Positions 50,145-57,395 of a stretch of 64,000 nucleotides of DNA are shown in pieces. The notes below the pieces were generated by a model. It worked only from the letters and a program-made list of their open reading frames with translations. It made no database searches and was not told where the DNA came from. The number at the start of each line of letters is the position of its first letter. Position 1 is the stretch's first letter. The translations under genes were made by a program, and so were the position numbers. The DNA is from Spirochaetaceae bacterium (GTDB taxonomy: Bacteria > Spirochaetota > Spirochaetia > SZUA-6 > DRHE01). The DNA lies in contig CP070696.1 of the NCBI GenBank assembly GCA_020353535.1, positions 2,761,086-2,825,085 of the forward strand. The letters run 5' to 3'.

Positions 50145-51629
50145 ATGAAAGGATTCACTGGGAAGCTGGTAGGATCCCTCTTTCCGATCACGGAAGAGGA
50201 ATGCAAGAAAGTACACAAAGCGGCTGTGCGCGTTCTGGAACAGGGCGGCATGCGCTGCGACGATCCCCGGGCAGCCAAGATGTTCGAAAAGGCAGGCTGT
50301 AAGCTGGAGGACGGCGGCAAGCTGGTGAAGATCCCGGAGAAGGTGATCATGGACGCCTTCAAGAAGTGTCCGGACAGCTTCACCATATTCGGCCGTGATG
50401 CTGGGGGGGAGAATGATATTCGCATCGGAGCCGGGGAGGTTCACTTTGCTACGGTTACGGGCCGCTACCTGAGAGACATCCGAACCGGAGAGCGGCGCCA
50501 GGCAACAAGAGCGGATGCCGTGGACGGGACGCTGATGGCCGATGCTTTGGAGAATGTGCACAGTCTGTACAAGGCGGTGATGTGGCTGTACGACGAGCCG
50601 AAGATCTGCAATTCCCAGATGCTTGTCGGCGAGATGATGAAGTACACGGATAAGAGCATGACCTGGGTGTACAACACCGGAGCCGAGCACGAGGTATCCG
50701 ATCTCATTAAAATTTGGCAGATCGCGGCCGGAGGGGAGGAAGCGCTGAAGAAAAAACCCCATGTTCTCGGTCACGTGATCGCCAATCCACCCAGGGTCAT
50801 CGACGTGAACTACACGGATTGGTTGATCGGCTTTTGTGATGCCGGCCTGCCGATTACGGTGTACAGCGCACTGATGGGCGGCGCCACCGGACCGGCAACC
50901 CTGGCAGGGATGCTGGTACAGGCAATAGCCGAAACCCTGGCCCTGGTGGTCCAAACCCAAAGCTACAAACCCGCTCATCCCCTCTGCTTCTGCAGCTTCA
51001 ATCCGGCTATGGATATGCGGACCGGTCTGTGGCAGTTCGGGAATCCGGAGTACGGAACCGTGGGTGCCGGCATTTCTGCCATGGCTAATTACTACGGCGT
51101 TCCCTGCGTCGGGTTCACGATCAACGATGCCTGCGACACCGACGAGCAAGCCGCCTACGAGAGCGCCTTGAAGAACTACACCTACGCCTTAAGCGGCATG
51201 AGCCTGATTTGGGATATCGGCGGAATGGCCGGCTTCAACTACGTGGATTGGGCCCACATGTGCATCGAGAACGAGGTTGCCGGCTTTATCGGTCACTACC
51301 TCAAAGGAATCCGAGTCGATGAGGAGAGACTCTCGGTGGACGAGATTCTCAAGGTCGGTCCGCTTCCTGGAAGCTATCTCAAGGAGCCGCATACCAGGAA
51401 ATGGTACCGGGAGGAATTTTTTATTCCCAAGTTGAGCAATCGCGACTTTTTTGAAAGTTGGGAACGGGGACACACGGAGTTGTTGGAGAAGGGTAAGCAG
51501 CAAGCCCTCAAGATACTGGATTCTCAACAATCCCCCGTGCCGACGGAGGTGCAGAAACAGATCGATGAGTACCTCAACCATGTGAAGAAACGGGATGTGG
51601 GAGAGGCGGACAAACCGCCCAAGCGATAA
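50145..51629 (+). CDS. MttB-superfamily corrinoid methyltransferase, non-pyrrolysine, copy 2
   Basis: 494 residues; TGGAGG lies about nine bases before ATG 50145 (an ATG at 50130 is also in frame). ITEEECKKVHKAAVRVLEQGGMRCDDPRAAKMFEKAGCKL is the typical N-terminus, which copy 1 shares only weakly. ITVYSALMGGATGPATLAGMLVQAIAETLALVVQTQ and GNPEYGTVGAGISAMANYYGVPCVGFTINDACDTDEQAAYES define the barrel. No internal amber codon exists. The corrinoid protein gene 30 bases downstream is its probable partner. The MttB copies share only the fold-level pattern, so two substrates are more likely than redundancy. Confidence 0.87.
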   Translation: MKGFTGKLVGSLFPITEEECKKVHKAAVRVLEQGGMRCDDPRAAKMFEKAGCKLEDGGKLVKIPEKVIMDAFKKCPDSFTIFGRDAGGENDIRIGAGEVHFATVTGRYLRDIRTGERRQATRADAVDGTLMADALENVHSLYKAVMWLYDEPKICNSQMLVGEMMKYTDKSMTWVYNTGAEHEVSDLIKIWQIAAGGEEALKKKPHVLGHVIANPPRVIDVNYTDWLIGFCDAGLPITVYSALMGGATGPATLAGMLVQAIAETLALVVQTQSYKPAHPLCFCSFNPAMDMRTGLWQFGNPEYGTVGAGISAMANYYGVPCVGFTINDACDTDEQAAYESALKNYTYALSGMSLIWDIGGMAGFNYVDWAHMCIENEVAGFIGHYLKGIRVDEERLSVDEILKVGPLPGSYLKEPHTRKWYREEFFIPKLSNRDFFESWERGHTELLEKGKQQALKILDSQQSPVPTEVQKQIDEYLNHVKKRDVGEADKPPKR

Positions 51630-51659
51630 ACATGATTTCGATTGACACAGGAGGACGAT

Positions 51660-52310
51660 ATGGACCAGGAATATTTTGATAAGCTCGCTCAGGCAGTCAT
51701 CGACGGTGAGGCGGATGTGGCCGTTCAGTTGGTGAACGAGGGGCTGGGCAAGGGGGTCGATCCGATCGAAGCCATCGAAAAGGGATTGGCCAGAGGGATC
51801 ATGAAAGTAGGGGATGACTTCGGAGCCGGGGAGGTATTCCTTCCGGAGTTGATCATGGCCGCCGATGTAATGAAGCAGGCTACATCGATTCTGGATGAAA
51901 AAATCAAATCCTCGGGATCGACGCGTACAAGTCTCGGCCAGCTGGTAATAGGAACCGTGAAGGGGGATATACACGACATCGGTAAATCGGTGGTCGCCTC
52001 GGTGCTGCAGGCCAACGGCTACAACGTGGAGGACATCGGCATCGATGTGGCGGTCGAGGGCTTCATCGAATCGGTGAAACAGAACAGTGCCGATGTCCTC
52101 GGGATGTCTACCCTGCTGACCCTTCCCCTTCAGGTTATGGGGGAGGTCATCGCCTCGATGAAGGAAGCGGGGCTCAAGGACAAAGTCAAGGTGATCGTAG
52201 GGGGATGTCCGGTCACCCAGGAGTTTGCCGATGAGATCGGGGCCGATGCGGTGGGATTTGATGCCGCCGACGCTGTGAAAAAAGTGGGCAAGCTTCTCGG
52301 TCACTCCTGA
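51660..52310 (+). CDS. Methyltransferase corrinoid protein, copy 2
   Basis: 216 residues; CAGGAGGACG precedes ATG 51660. The helical cap (GLARGIMKVGDDFGAGEVFLPELIMAADVMKQA) and the B12 motif GDIHDIGKS with lower ligand H105 are complete, followed by VIVGGCPVTQEFADEIGADAVGFDAADAV. It is the last gene of the methyl-transfer unit, closed by a strong terminator 27 bases later. Confidence 0.92.
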   Translation: MDQEYFDKLAQAVIDGEADVAVQLVNEGLGKGVDPIEAIEKGLARGIMKVGDDFGAGEVFLPELIMAADVMKQATSILDEKIKSSGSTRTSLGQLVIGTVKGDIHDIGKSVVASVLQANGYNVEDIGIDVAVEGFIESVKQNSADVLGMSTLLTLPLQVMGEVIASMKEAGLKDKVKVIVGGCPVTQEFADEIGADAVGFDAADAVKKVGKLLGHS

Positions 52311-52336
52311 GCGACGACAAGGACTATCCTGCGACG

Positions 52337-52370
52337 GTGGGTGGAAGTTATATCCGCCCACTTTTTTTTT
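52337..52370 (+). terminator. Intrinsic terminator of the methyl-transfer locus
   Basis: GTGGGTGGA and TCCGCCCAC form a 9-bp stem with one G-T wobble and a 7-base loop, followed by nine T. Confidence 0.88.
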
Positions 52371-52432
52371 CTGTTCTTTGGTTCCGTTATGTGGAATAAA
52401 AATTTCAATAACAGGTATTTACCATATTCAAT

Positions 52433-53242
52433 ATGAGTGCTCTTGTATGGTATAACCAGTCTCCAATGACATCGATAGAGAAGGTCTACAGGATTCTCGA
52501 GCTGCTGCGCAGGCATTACAATACCGGACTGACGAACAAGGAGCTGAGCAATCGACTGAAGATACCCTCCTCCACCTGCTATCGGATTATGAAATCCTTA
52601 AAGAAATTTGATTTTGTATCCCAGCGAAAGGTGGACAAGAGGTTTTTCTTGGGCTTTTCCCATCTTCGCTTCGCCGATGCCCTGGTTGGGGGAATGGACG
52701 TGCCGGCCATCTGCCTTCCCCATCTGGAGAGGCTGCACGATTCGACGAAAGATACGACCTTTCTCACCGTATTCAGCGGACAGCACTCGATAGTTGTTGA
52801 CATCTGTGGAAACATAAATGTCCTGATGTCGATCGCACGGGGCGAGGTGATGCCCATGCATTGCGCGGCCTCCGGGAAAGCGATTTTGGCTTTCCTGCCG
52901 GAAGCGGAGAAATCGGCTCTTCTGGAGACTCTGGACTATCATGTCTTTACCGATAGAACCATTACGGACCCGGCGGAGCTCAAGAAACAGCTCGGGAAGA
53001 TCCACGAATCCGGTGTGGCTTTCAATTTCCGGGAATTCCATCCTGATACCGTCGCCATCTCCTCTCCCATTTTTTCGAGGCAGGGAAATGTAATAGGTGC
53101 AATTGGAATAGTAGGACGTGCCGACGGCTTCGATGCCGCCACGACCGAAACCTATACAGGATTAATGTTGGCTACGAGTAGAGAGATAACAGAAGAGCTG
53201 GGGGGAACGTATCCAGCCTGGTTGAAACAGTGGCCCACTTGA
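52433..53242 (+). CDS. IclR-family transcriptional regulator
   Basis: 269 residues from ATG 52433, or 258 from ATG 52466; neither has a clear Shine-Dalgarno. The winged helix (SIEKVYRILELLRRHYNTGLTNKELSNRLKIPSSTCYRIMKSLKKFDFV) and effector domain with MHCAASGKAILAFLPEAEK and AISSPIFSRQGNVIGAIGIVGRADGF are standard. IclR proteins sense small catabolites. Its place between the MttB unit and the ABC importer makes either one its likely target. No palindrome could be fixed in its own upstream region. Confidence 0.87.
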   Translation: MSALVWYNQSPMTSIEKVYRILELLRRHYNTGLTNKELSNRLKIPSSTCYRIMKSLKKFDFVSQRKVDKRFFLGFSHLRFADALVGGMDVPAICLPHLERLHDSTKDTTFLTVFSGQHSIVVDICGNINVLMSIARGEVMPMHCAASGKAILAFLPEAEKSALLETLDYHVFTDRTITDPAELKKQLGKIHESGVAFNFREFHPDTVAISSPIFSRQGNVIGAIGIVGRADGFDAATTETYTGLMLATSREITEELGGTYPAWLKQWPT

Positions 53243-53286
53243 TCCCGCATGATTCCGCATAGTGATAATTTCATAAAAACTTTTTT

Positions 53287-53316
53287 TTGCATTCCTTAGC
53301 GCAGATGTAATATAAT
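53287..53316 (+). promoter_or_regulatory. Sigma-70-type promoter of the ABC importer operon
   Basis: TTGCAT (53287-53292), 18-base spacer, TATAAT (53311-53316), placing transcription start near 53323 and only about 17 bases before the ATP-binding-protein ATG. Confidence 0.65.
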
Positions 53317-53328
53317 ACCGCTTTGCCT

Positions 53329-53343
53329 ATGGCAGCGCAATGA
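53329..53343 (+). other. Four-codon ORF overlapping the start of the ABC ATPase gene
   Basis: ATG GCA GCG CAA TGA; its TGA overlaps the ATG at 53340 (AATGA). With transcription starting near 53323 this ATG is nearly leaderless. The main gene has no Shine-Dalgarno. The arrangement mirrors the one at 4538-4552. Confidence 0.22.
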
Positions 53344-54455
53344 CCGAAAAGTTCATCTCTACCGGAACAGCCTCTGGGATTCGTATTATCAATCTGGTGA
53401 AACAGTACGGGTCTGTCACCGCTGTGGACAATATCAGTCTGGAAATCAATCGAGGGGAGTTCGTGACCTTACTGGGTCCCAGTGGATCGGGCAAGACCAC
53501 AACATTGATGATGATAGCCGGCTTTGTTGTTCCGACCACCGGGGATATCCTTGTCGGCGGCCAATCGATTGTATCCCAACCCGTCAACAAGCGGAATATT
53601 GGGATCGTATTTCAGCACTATTCCCTCTTTCCCCACATGACTGTGTTCGAGAACGTCGCCTTTCCTCTGAAAATGAGAAAGCTGAATATGCAGGAGATCC
53701 GGCAGAAGGTACAGGCAATCCTCGATCTTGTAGAACTTGCGGAGATGGCGCATCGCTATCCCCGGCAGCTCAGCGGAGGCCAGCAGCAGAGAGTGGCCTT
53801 AGCCAGAGCCCTGGTCTTCGATCCGCCGATTCTGCTGATGGACGAGCCCCTGGGCGCACTGGACAAAAAACTCAGGGAGAGCATGCAGCTGGAAATCATG
53901 CGCATCCAGAAGAAGCTGCAAATTACCACGGTCTACGTCACCCATGACCAGAGCGAAGCGCTTACCATGTCCGATCGGATAGCAGTGATGGACCACGGCG
54001 GGATACTGCAACTTGGTTCGCCGGAACAGCTGTACGAACATCCGGCCAGCCGCTTTGTCGCAGATTTCATTGGGAAATCTAATTTCCTCACCGGTGAGGT
54101 CACCGAACGCAGAGAGGATGGTTACTCGGTAAAATGCGAGGGAGGAGTGGGATTTATCGCGCCCAGTTCCTTGGATATGCAGATCGGAGAAAAAGCAACC
54201 TTCGCCATTCGCCCTGAAAAACTGGTTTTTTACGAGGATTACTTTGAACCTGAGCAGAAACCGCAGGGCTGGAACGTCGTGGCTGGAGTCGTGGAATCCT
54301 TTATCTACCTGGGAGATCTCAGGCACTACGAAATAAAACTGCCCAGCGGTGATGTATTCCTCGTTCAGATTCCGAGCCGGCCCGGTGTCGAGAGTTGGAA
54401 ACCCGGGCGAAAAGTCGAAATCTGCTGGAAGCAGGAGGACGCCCGGCTTGTGTAA
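53340..54455 (+). CDS. Polyamine-type ABC importer, ATP-binding protein (PotA-like)
   Basis: 371 residues. Walker A GPSGSGKTTT, Q-loop FQHYSLFPHMTVFENVAFPL, signature LSGGQQQRVALARAL, Walker B ILLMDEPLGALD and H-loop VTHDQSEAL are intact. The C-terminal TOBE_2 region (ATFAIRPEKLVFYEDYF and following) matches the spermidine/putrescine and related importer class. Binding protein and two permease genes follow in order. In this class substrates include polyamines, opines, betaines and 2-aminoethylphosphonate, so specificity is open; a methylated amine would suit the neighbourhood. Confidence 0.88.
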   Translation: MTEKFISTGTASGIRIINLVKQYGSVTAVDNISLEINRGEFVTLLGPSGSGKTTTLMMIAGFVVPTTGDILVGGQSIVSQPVNKRNIGIVFQHYSLFPHMTVFENVAFPLKMRKLNMQEIRQKVQAILDLVELAEMAHRYPRQLSGGQQQRVALARALVFDPPILLMDEPLGALDKKLRESMQLEIMRIQKKLQITTVYVTHDQSEALTMSDRIAVMDHGGILQLGSPEQLYEHPASRFVADFIGKSNFLTGEVTERREDGYSVKCEGGVGFIAPSSLDMQIGEKATFAIRPEKLVFYEDYFEPEQKPQGWNVVAGVVESFIYLGDLRHYEIKLPSGDVFLVQIPSRPGVESWKPGRKVEICWKQEDARLV

Positions 54456-54516
54456 CCAGGTATCGAATCAGCCCATGACGAAAAGGCTGGTTAAATTTTT
54501 TCTAAGGAGGCGTTTT

Positions 54517-55563
54517 ATGAATAAAACGTTGTGCTTCGTAATGGTCCTTGCAGTGATTGTCTGCACGATTTTAACTGCCGGAGGGCAGCAGGAAGGAGCG
54601 ACGGCCAAAGAAATTGTGGTTTCCTCGTGGGGAGGCGCCTATGAGGAGAACTTCATAAAGGCCATGGTCGAGCCCTTTGAAGCCCAGACCGGGATCAGGG
54701 TCGTGGTTACCTCATATCCGGACTTCGCTAAGATGAAGGCGATGGTGGATACTGGCAATATCGAATGGGATGTGGTGGATGTAGAAGACCGCATGTTCAG
54801 GCGTGGTTTGAAAGAGGGGATGTTCGAAAAGCTAGATTATTCGGTAATCGACAAGACAAATATCCTTCCTGGGGCGAGCCATGATTATGCGGTAGGGATC
54901 GAGTTTTGGGGCGGTGCTCTTGCCTACAGCACCGAAAAGTATCCCGGCGATAATCATCCCGAAACATGGGCGGATTTCTGGAACGTAGCGAAATTTCCGG
55001 GGGACCGCGCCTTGTTCAATGGTCCGTATGACATGCTCGAAATCGCCCTTATCGCTGATGGGGTCCCAATGGATGATCTGTATCCCCTGGATGTGGACAG
55101 AGCCTTTAGGAGCCTGGACAAGATTAAACCACACGTAACGGTCTGGTGGGAGAAGGGGGCCCAGCCCGCCCAGCTCATGACTGACCGCGAAGTGGATATG
55201 ACATACGCATACTCCGGGCGGATTGCCAACATCATCAAGGACGGCGTGCCTGCGGCGATCAGCTTCGATGGCGGCAGCGTGAATATCGAGTGGCTGGTCA
55301 TCACCAAGGGAACGAAAAAGGTAAAGGAAGCGATGCAGTTCATTGCTTTCTGCGCTCAACCAAAGCCTCAGGCGGAGTTCAATGCCGCCTTACAGTACGG
55401 CCCCATCAACAGTAAAGCCTTCGACTATATAGATCCCGAGATCGCCCGAAATCTGCCCACGGCACCCCAATACATCGATCAGGTGTGGATACCCGATGCG
55501 GAATGGTGGGCGGATCATGACGAGCAAATCACCGAGCGCTGGAATGCATGGGTGCTCGAGTGA
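54517..55563 (+). CDS. Polyamine-type ABC importer, substrate-binding protein (PotD-like)
   Basis: 348 residues; TAAGGAGGCG precedes ATG 54517. The signal peptide is MNKTLCFVMVLAVIVCTILTA, followed by mature GGQQEGATAKEIVVSSWGG. There is no lipobox cysteine, so a soluble periplasmic form is expected. VVSSWGGAYEENFIKAMVEPFEAQTGI and WDVVDVEDRMFRRG fit the cluster of PotD-like proteins; the pocket has several aromatics (EFWGGALAYS, TVWWEKGAQP), as in proteins that bind quaternary or primary amines by cation-pi contacts. The ligand is not known. The GGQQE-type N-terminus supports a spirochaete source. Confidence 0.86.
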   Translation: MNKTLCFVMVLAVIVCTILTAGGQQEGATAKEIVVSSWGGAYEENFIKAMVEPFEAQTGIRVVVTSYPDFAKMKAMVDTGNIEWDVVDVEDRMFRRGLKEGMFEKLDYSVIDKTNILPGASHDYAVGIEFWGGALAYSTEKYPGDNHPETWADFWNVAKFPGDRALFNGPYDMLEIALIADGVPMDDLYPLDVDRAFRSLDKIKPHVTVWWEKGAQPAQLMTDREVDMTYAYSGRIANIIKDGVPAAISFDGGSVNIEWLVITKGTKKVKEAMQFIAFCAQPKPQAEFNAALQYGPINSKAFDYIDPEIARNLPTAPQYIDQVWIPDAEWWADHDEQITERWNAWVLE

Positions 55564-55660
55564 GAACCTACCAGAGGTAGGCAATATAGAATCTGGACAA
55601 GAAGGGGGGCTTCCGGATTCCTTCGGGAGCTCCCCTATCAACCTGAATGAGTGAACGCAT

Positions 55661-56491
55661 ATGACGGGCAAGGACCCCACCCGCTACGGATTTACATATC
55701 TTCTCCCGGGTACAATCCTGCTGCTTCTCGTATTCGTTATCCCCATTGCTCTGTTCCTGTCGAGAAGTGTTCTGGATCCCCGGCCTACCTCCGAGCATTT
55801 CCTGCATATATTCGAAAATCCCGTGTATCTTCGGGTTCTGTGGGTCACCTTTCGCATCAGTTTTACCGTAACGGTGGTTTGTATCCTGCTGGGTTACCCC
55901 ATCGCATATCTTCTATCCACGGTTTCCGACCGAGCTCGAAATCTGCTGATGATCCTGGTGCTCATCCCGTTTTGGACGAGCCTTTTGGTCCGCAACTATG
56001 CCTGGATGGTGCTTCTCGGGCGGCAGGGGGTGATCAACAATATTCTCGTTGGAATCCGTTTTTCGGGGGAACCGCTGAAGTTGCTGCATACCGCCTTTGC
56101 CGTAAACGTCGGAATGATCCAAATGATGATGCCCTTCATGATACTGTCGATGTTCAGTGTCATGAAAGGAATTGACAGGCGTCTGGTTTCAGCCGCACTG
56201 AGTCTGGGGGCCAACCGCATCAAGGCGTTCTTCAAGGTCTATTTCCCTCTGAGCCTGCCGGGGGTCGGAGCGGGGTCCCTTCTGGTATTCATCTATTCTC
56301 TTGGCTTCTTCATAACTCCCGCTCTGCTTGGGGGTAGGAAAGACGTAATGATATCGATGCTGATCGAGGAACAGGTGAGTACGATGCTCAACTGGGGTTT
56401 CGCCTCGGCGCTGGCTCTGCTGCTTTTAGCTTGTACATTTTTGTTTTTCTTTATATATACGCGTTTCTTCAAGATCGAACAGATTTTTTAA
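55661..56491 (+). CDS. Polyamine-type ABC importer, permease 1 (PotB-like)
   Basis: 276 residues with six membrane segments. The docking loop LVSAALSLGANRIKAFFKVYFPLSLPGVGAGSLLVF is the EAA signature of the PotB/HisMQ class, and LIPFWTSLLVRNYAWMVLLG is typical of PotB. The start at 55661 has only a poor Shine-Dalgarno. A 97-base gap from the binding-protein gene carries no terminator I can identify, so it is probably co-transcribed. Confidence 0.88.
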   Translation: MTGKDPTRYGFTYLLPGTILLLLVFVIPIALFLSRSVLDPRPTSEHFLHIFENPVYLRVLWVTFRISFTVTVVCILLGYPIAYLLSTVSDRARNLLMILVLIPFWTSLLVRNYAWMVLLGRQGVINNILVGIRFSGEPLKLLHTAFAVNVGMIQMMMPFMILSMFSVMKGIDRRLVSAALSLGANRIKAFFKVYFPLSLPGVGAGSLLVFIYSLGFFITPALLGGRKDVMISMLIEEQVSTMLNWGFASALALLLLACTFLFFFIYTRFFKIEQIF

Positions 56492-56511
56492 GGGAGGTTT
56501 AGGATCGGGCG

Positions 56512-57342
56512 ATGGAATTGGAAGAGAGGAAAGGCATAATCCTCGGCAGATTCGTACTGTATATCGTCTGCGGCCTCATTTTCATCTATCTCATCATGCC
56601 GATCTTCGTCATTCTGCCGATCTCTTTCAGCTCCAGCAGATTCCTGCAATTTCCCCCGACCGGATTCTCCCTTCAATGGTATGAGAAGTTCTTTAGCGGC
56701 AGAAACTGGATTTCTGCTACCATACGCAGTTTTCAAGTGGCGGTATTGACTACGGTGTTTGCTACCATTTTAGGTACCTTGGCCTCCTTCGCATTCGTAC
56801 GCGGACAGTTTCCGGGAAAGAAACTGCTGTACGGCATGGTTCTTTCTCCTTTGATCATCCCGGTCATCATCACCGCAGTCGCCACCTATTATATCTTCGC
56901 CAGGGTGCGATTGATTGGAACCATCTGGGCACTCGTTTTTGCTCACACCGCGCTTGCCCTTCCCTTCGTGGTCGTCAATGTTACTTCCACGCTTCAGGGT
57001 TTTGACATCACTCTGGAACGGGCTGCATTGAGTCTCGGGGCCAGCAGACTGGTTACCTTTTTACGAGTCACCTTTCCTCTGATCTGGCCGGGTGTGGTAA
57101 GCGGGGCGTTGTTCGCCTTCATCACTTCCTTTGATGAGGTTGTCATCGCTATATTCCTTACCGGGAGCCGTCCAACATTGCCGAAGCAGATGTGGGATGG
57201 AATTCGAATTGCCATTAATCCCACGATTTCGGCTGTCTCATCGTTGTTGATTGTCTTCTCCATCATTTTGCTATTGAGCCTGCAGCTTTTTACGGGTAGG
57301 TCAATGCGTATGCGTGGTCGATCTGTGAGCGACCAGGAATAA
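56512..57342 (+). CDS. Polyamine-type ABC importer, permease 2 (PotC-like)
   Basis: 276 residues; GGGAGG lies about 14 bases before the ATG. Six membrane segments are present, with VILPISFSSSRFLQFPPTGFSLQWYEKFF, typical of PotC, and the EAA loop LERAALSLGASRLVTFLRVTFPLIWPGVVSGALFAF. It completes a four-gene importer (ATPase, binding protein, two permeases). The aldehyde:ferredoxin oxidoreductase gene follows after 53 bases on the same strand, which suggests that enzyme uses a product of the imported compound. Confidence 0.88.
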   Translation: MELEERKGIILGRFVLYIVCGLIFIYLIMPIFVILPISFSSSRFLQFPPTGFSLQWYEKFFSGRNWISATIRSFQVAVLTTVFATILGTLASFAFVRGQFPGKKLLYGMVLSPLIIPVIITAVATYYIFARVRLIGTIWALVFAHTALALPFVVVNVTSTLQGFDITLERAALSLGASRLVTFLRVTFPLIWPGVVSGALFAFITSFDEVVIAIFLTGSRPTLPKQMWDGIRIAINPTISAVSSLLIVFSIILLLSLQLFTGRSMRMRGRSVSDQE

Positions 57343-57395
57343 CGAAGATTCGAGGATATCTTGATGAAATCGGACGATAGTACGGGAGGTGTTTG

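Noticed and set aside
48676-51629. Pyrrolysine (amber) codon in the MttB genes
   Set aside because: Both genes are full length without an internal TAG, so they belong to the non-Pyl group.
51189-52361. 390-residue minus-strand frame across MttB copy 2 and corrinoid protein 2
   Set aside because: His- and Leu-rich shadow crossing two well-defined genes and a terminator.
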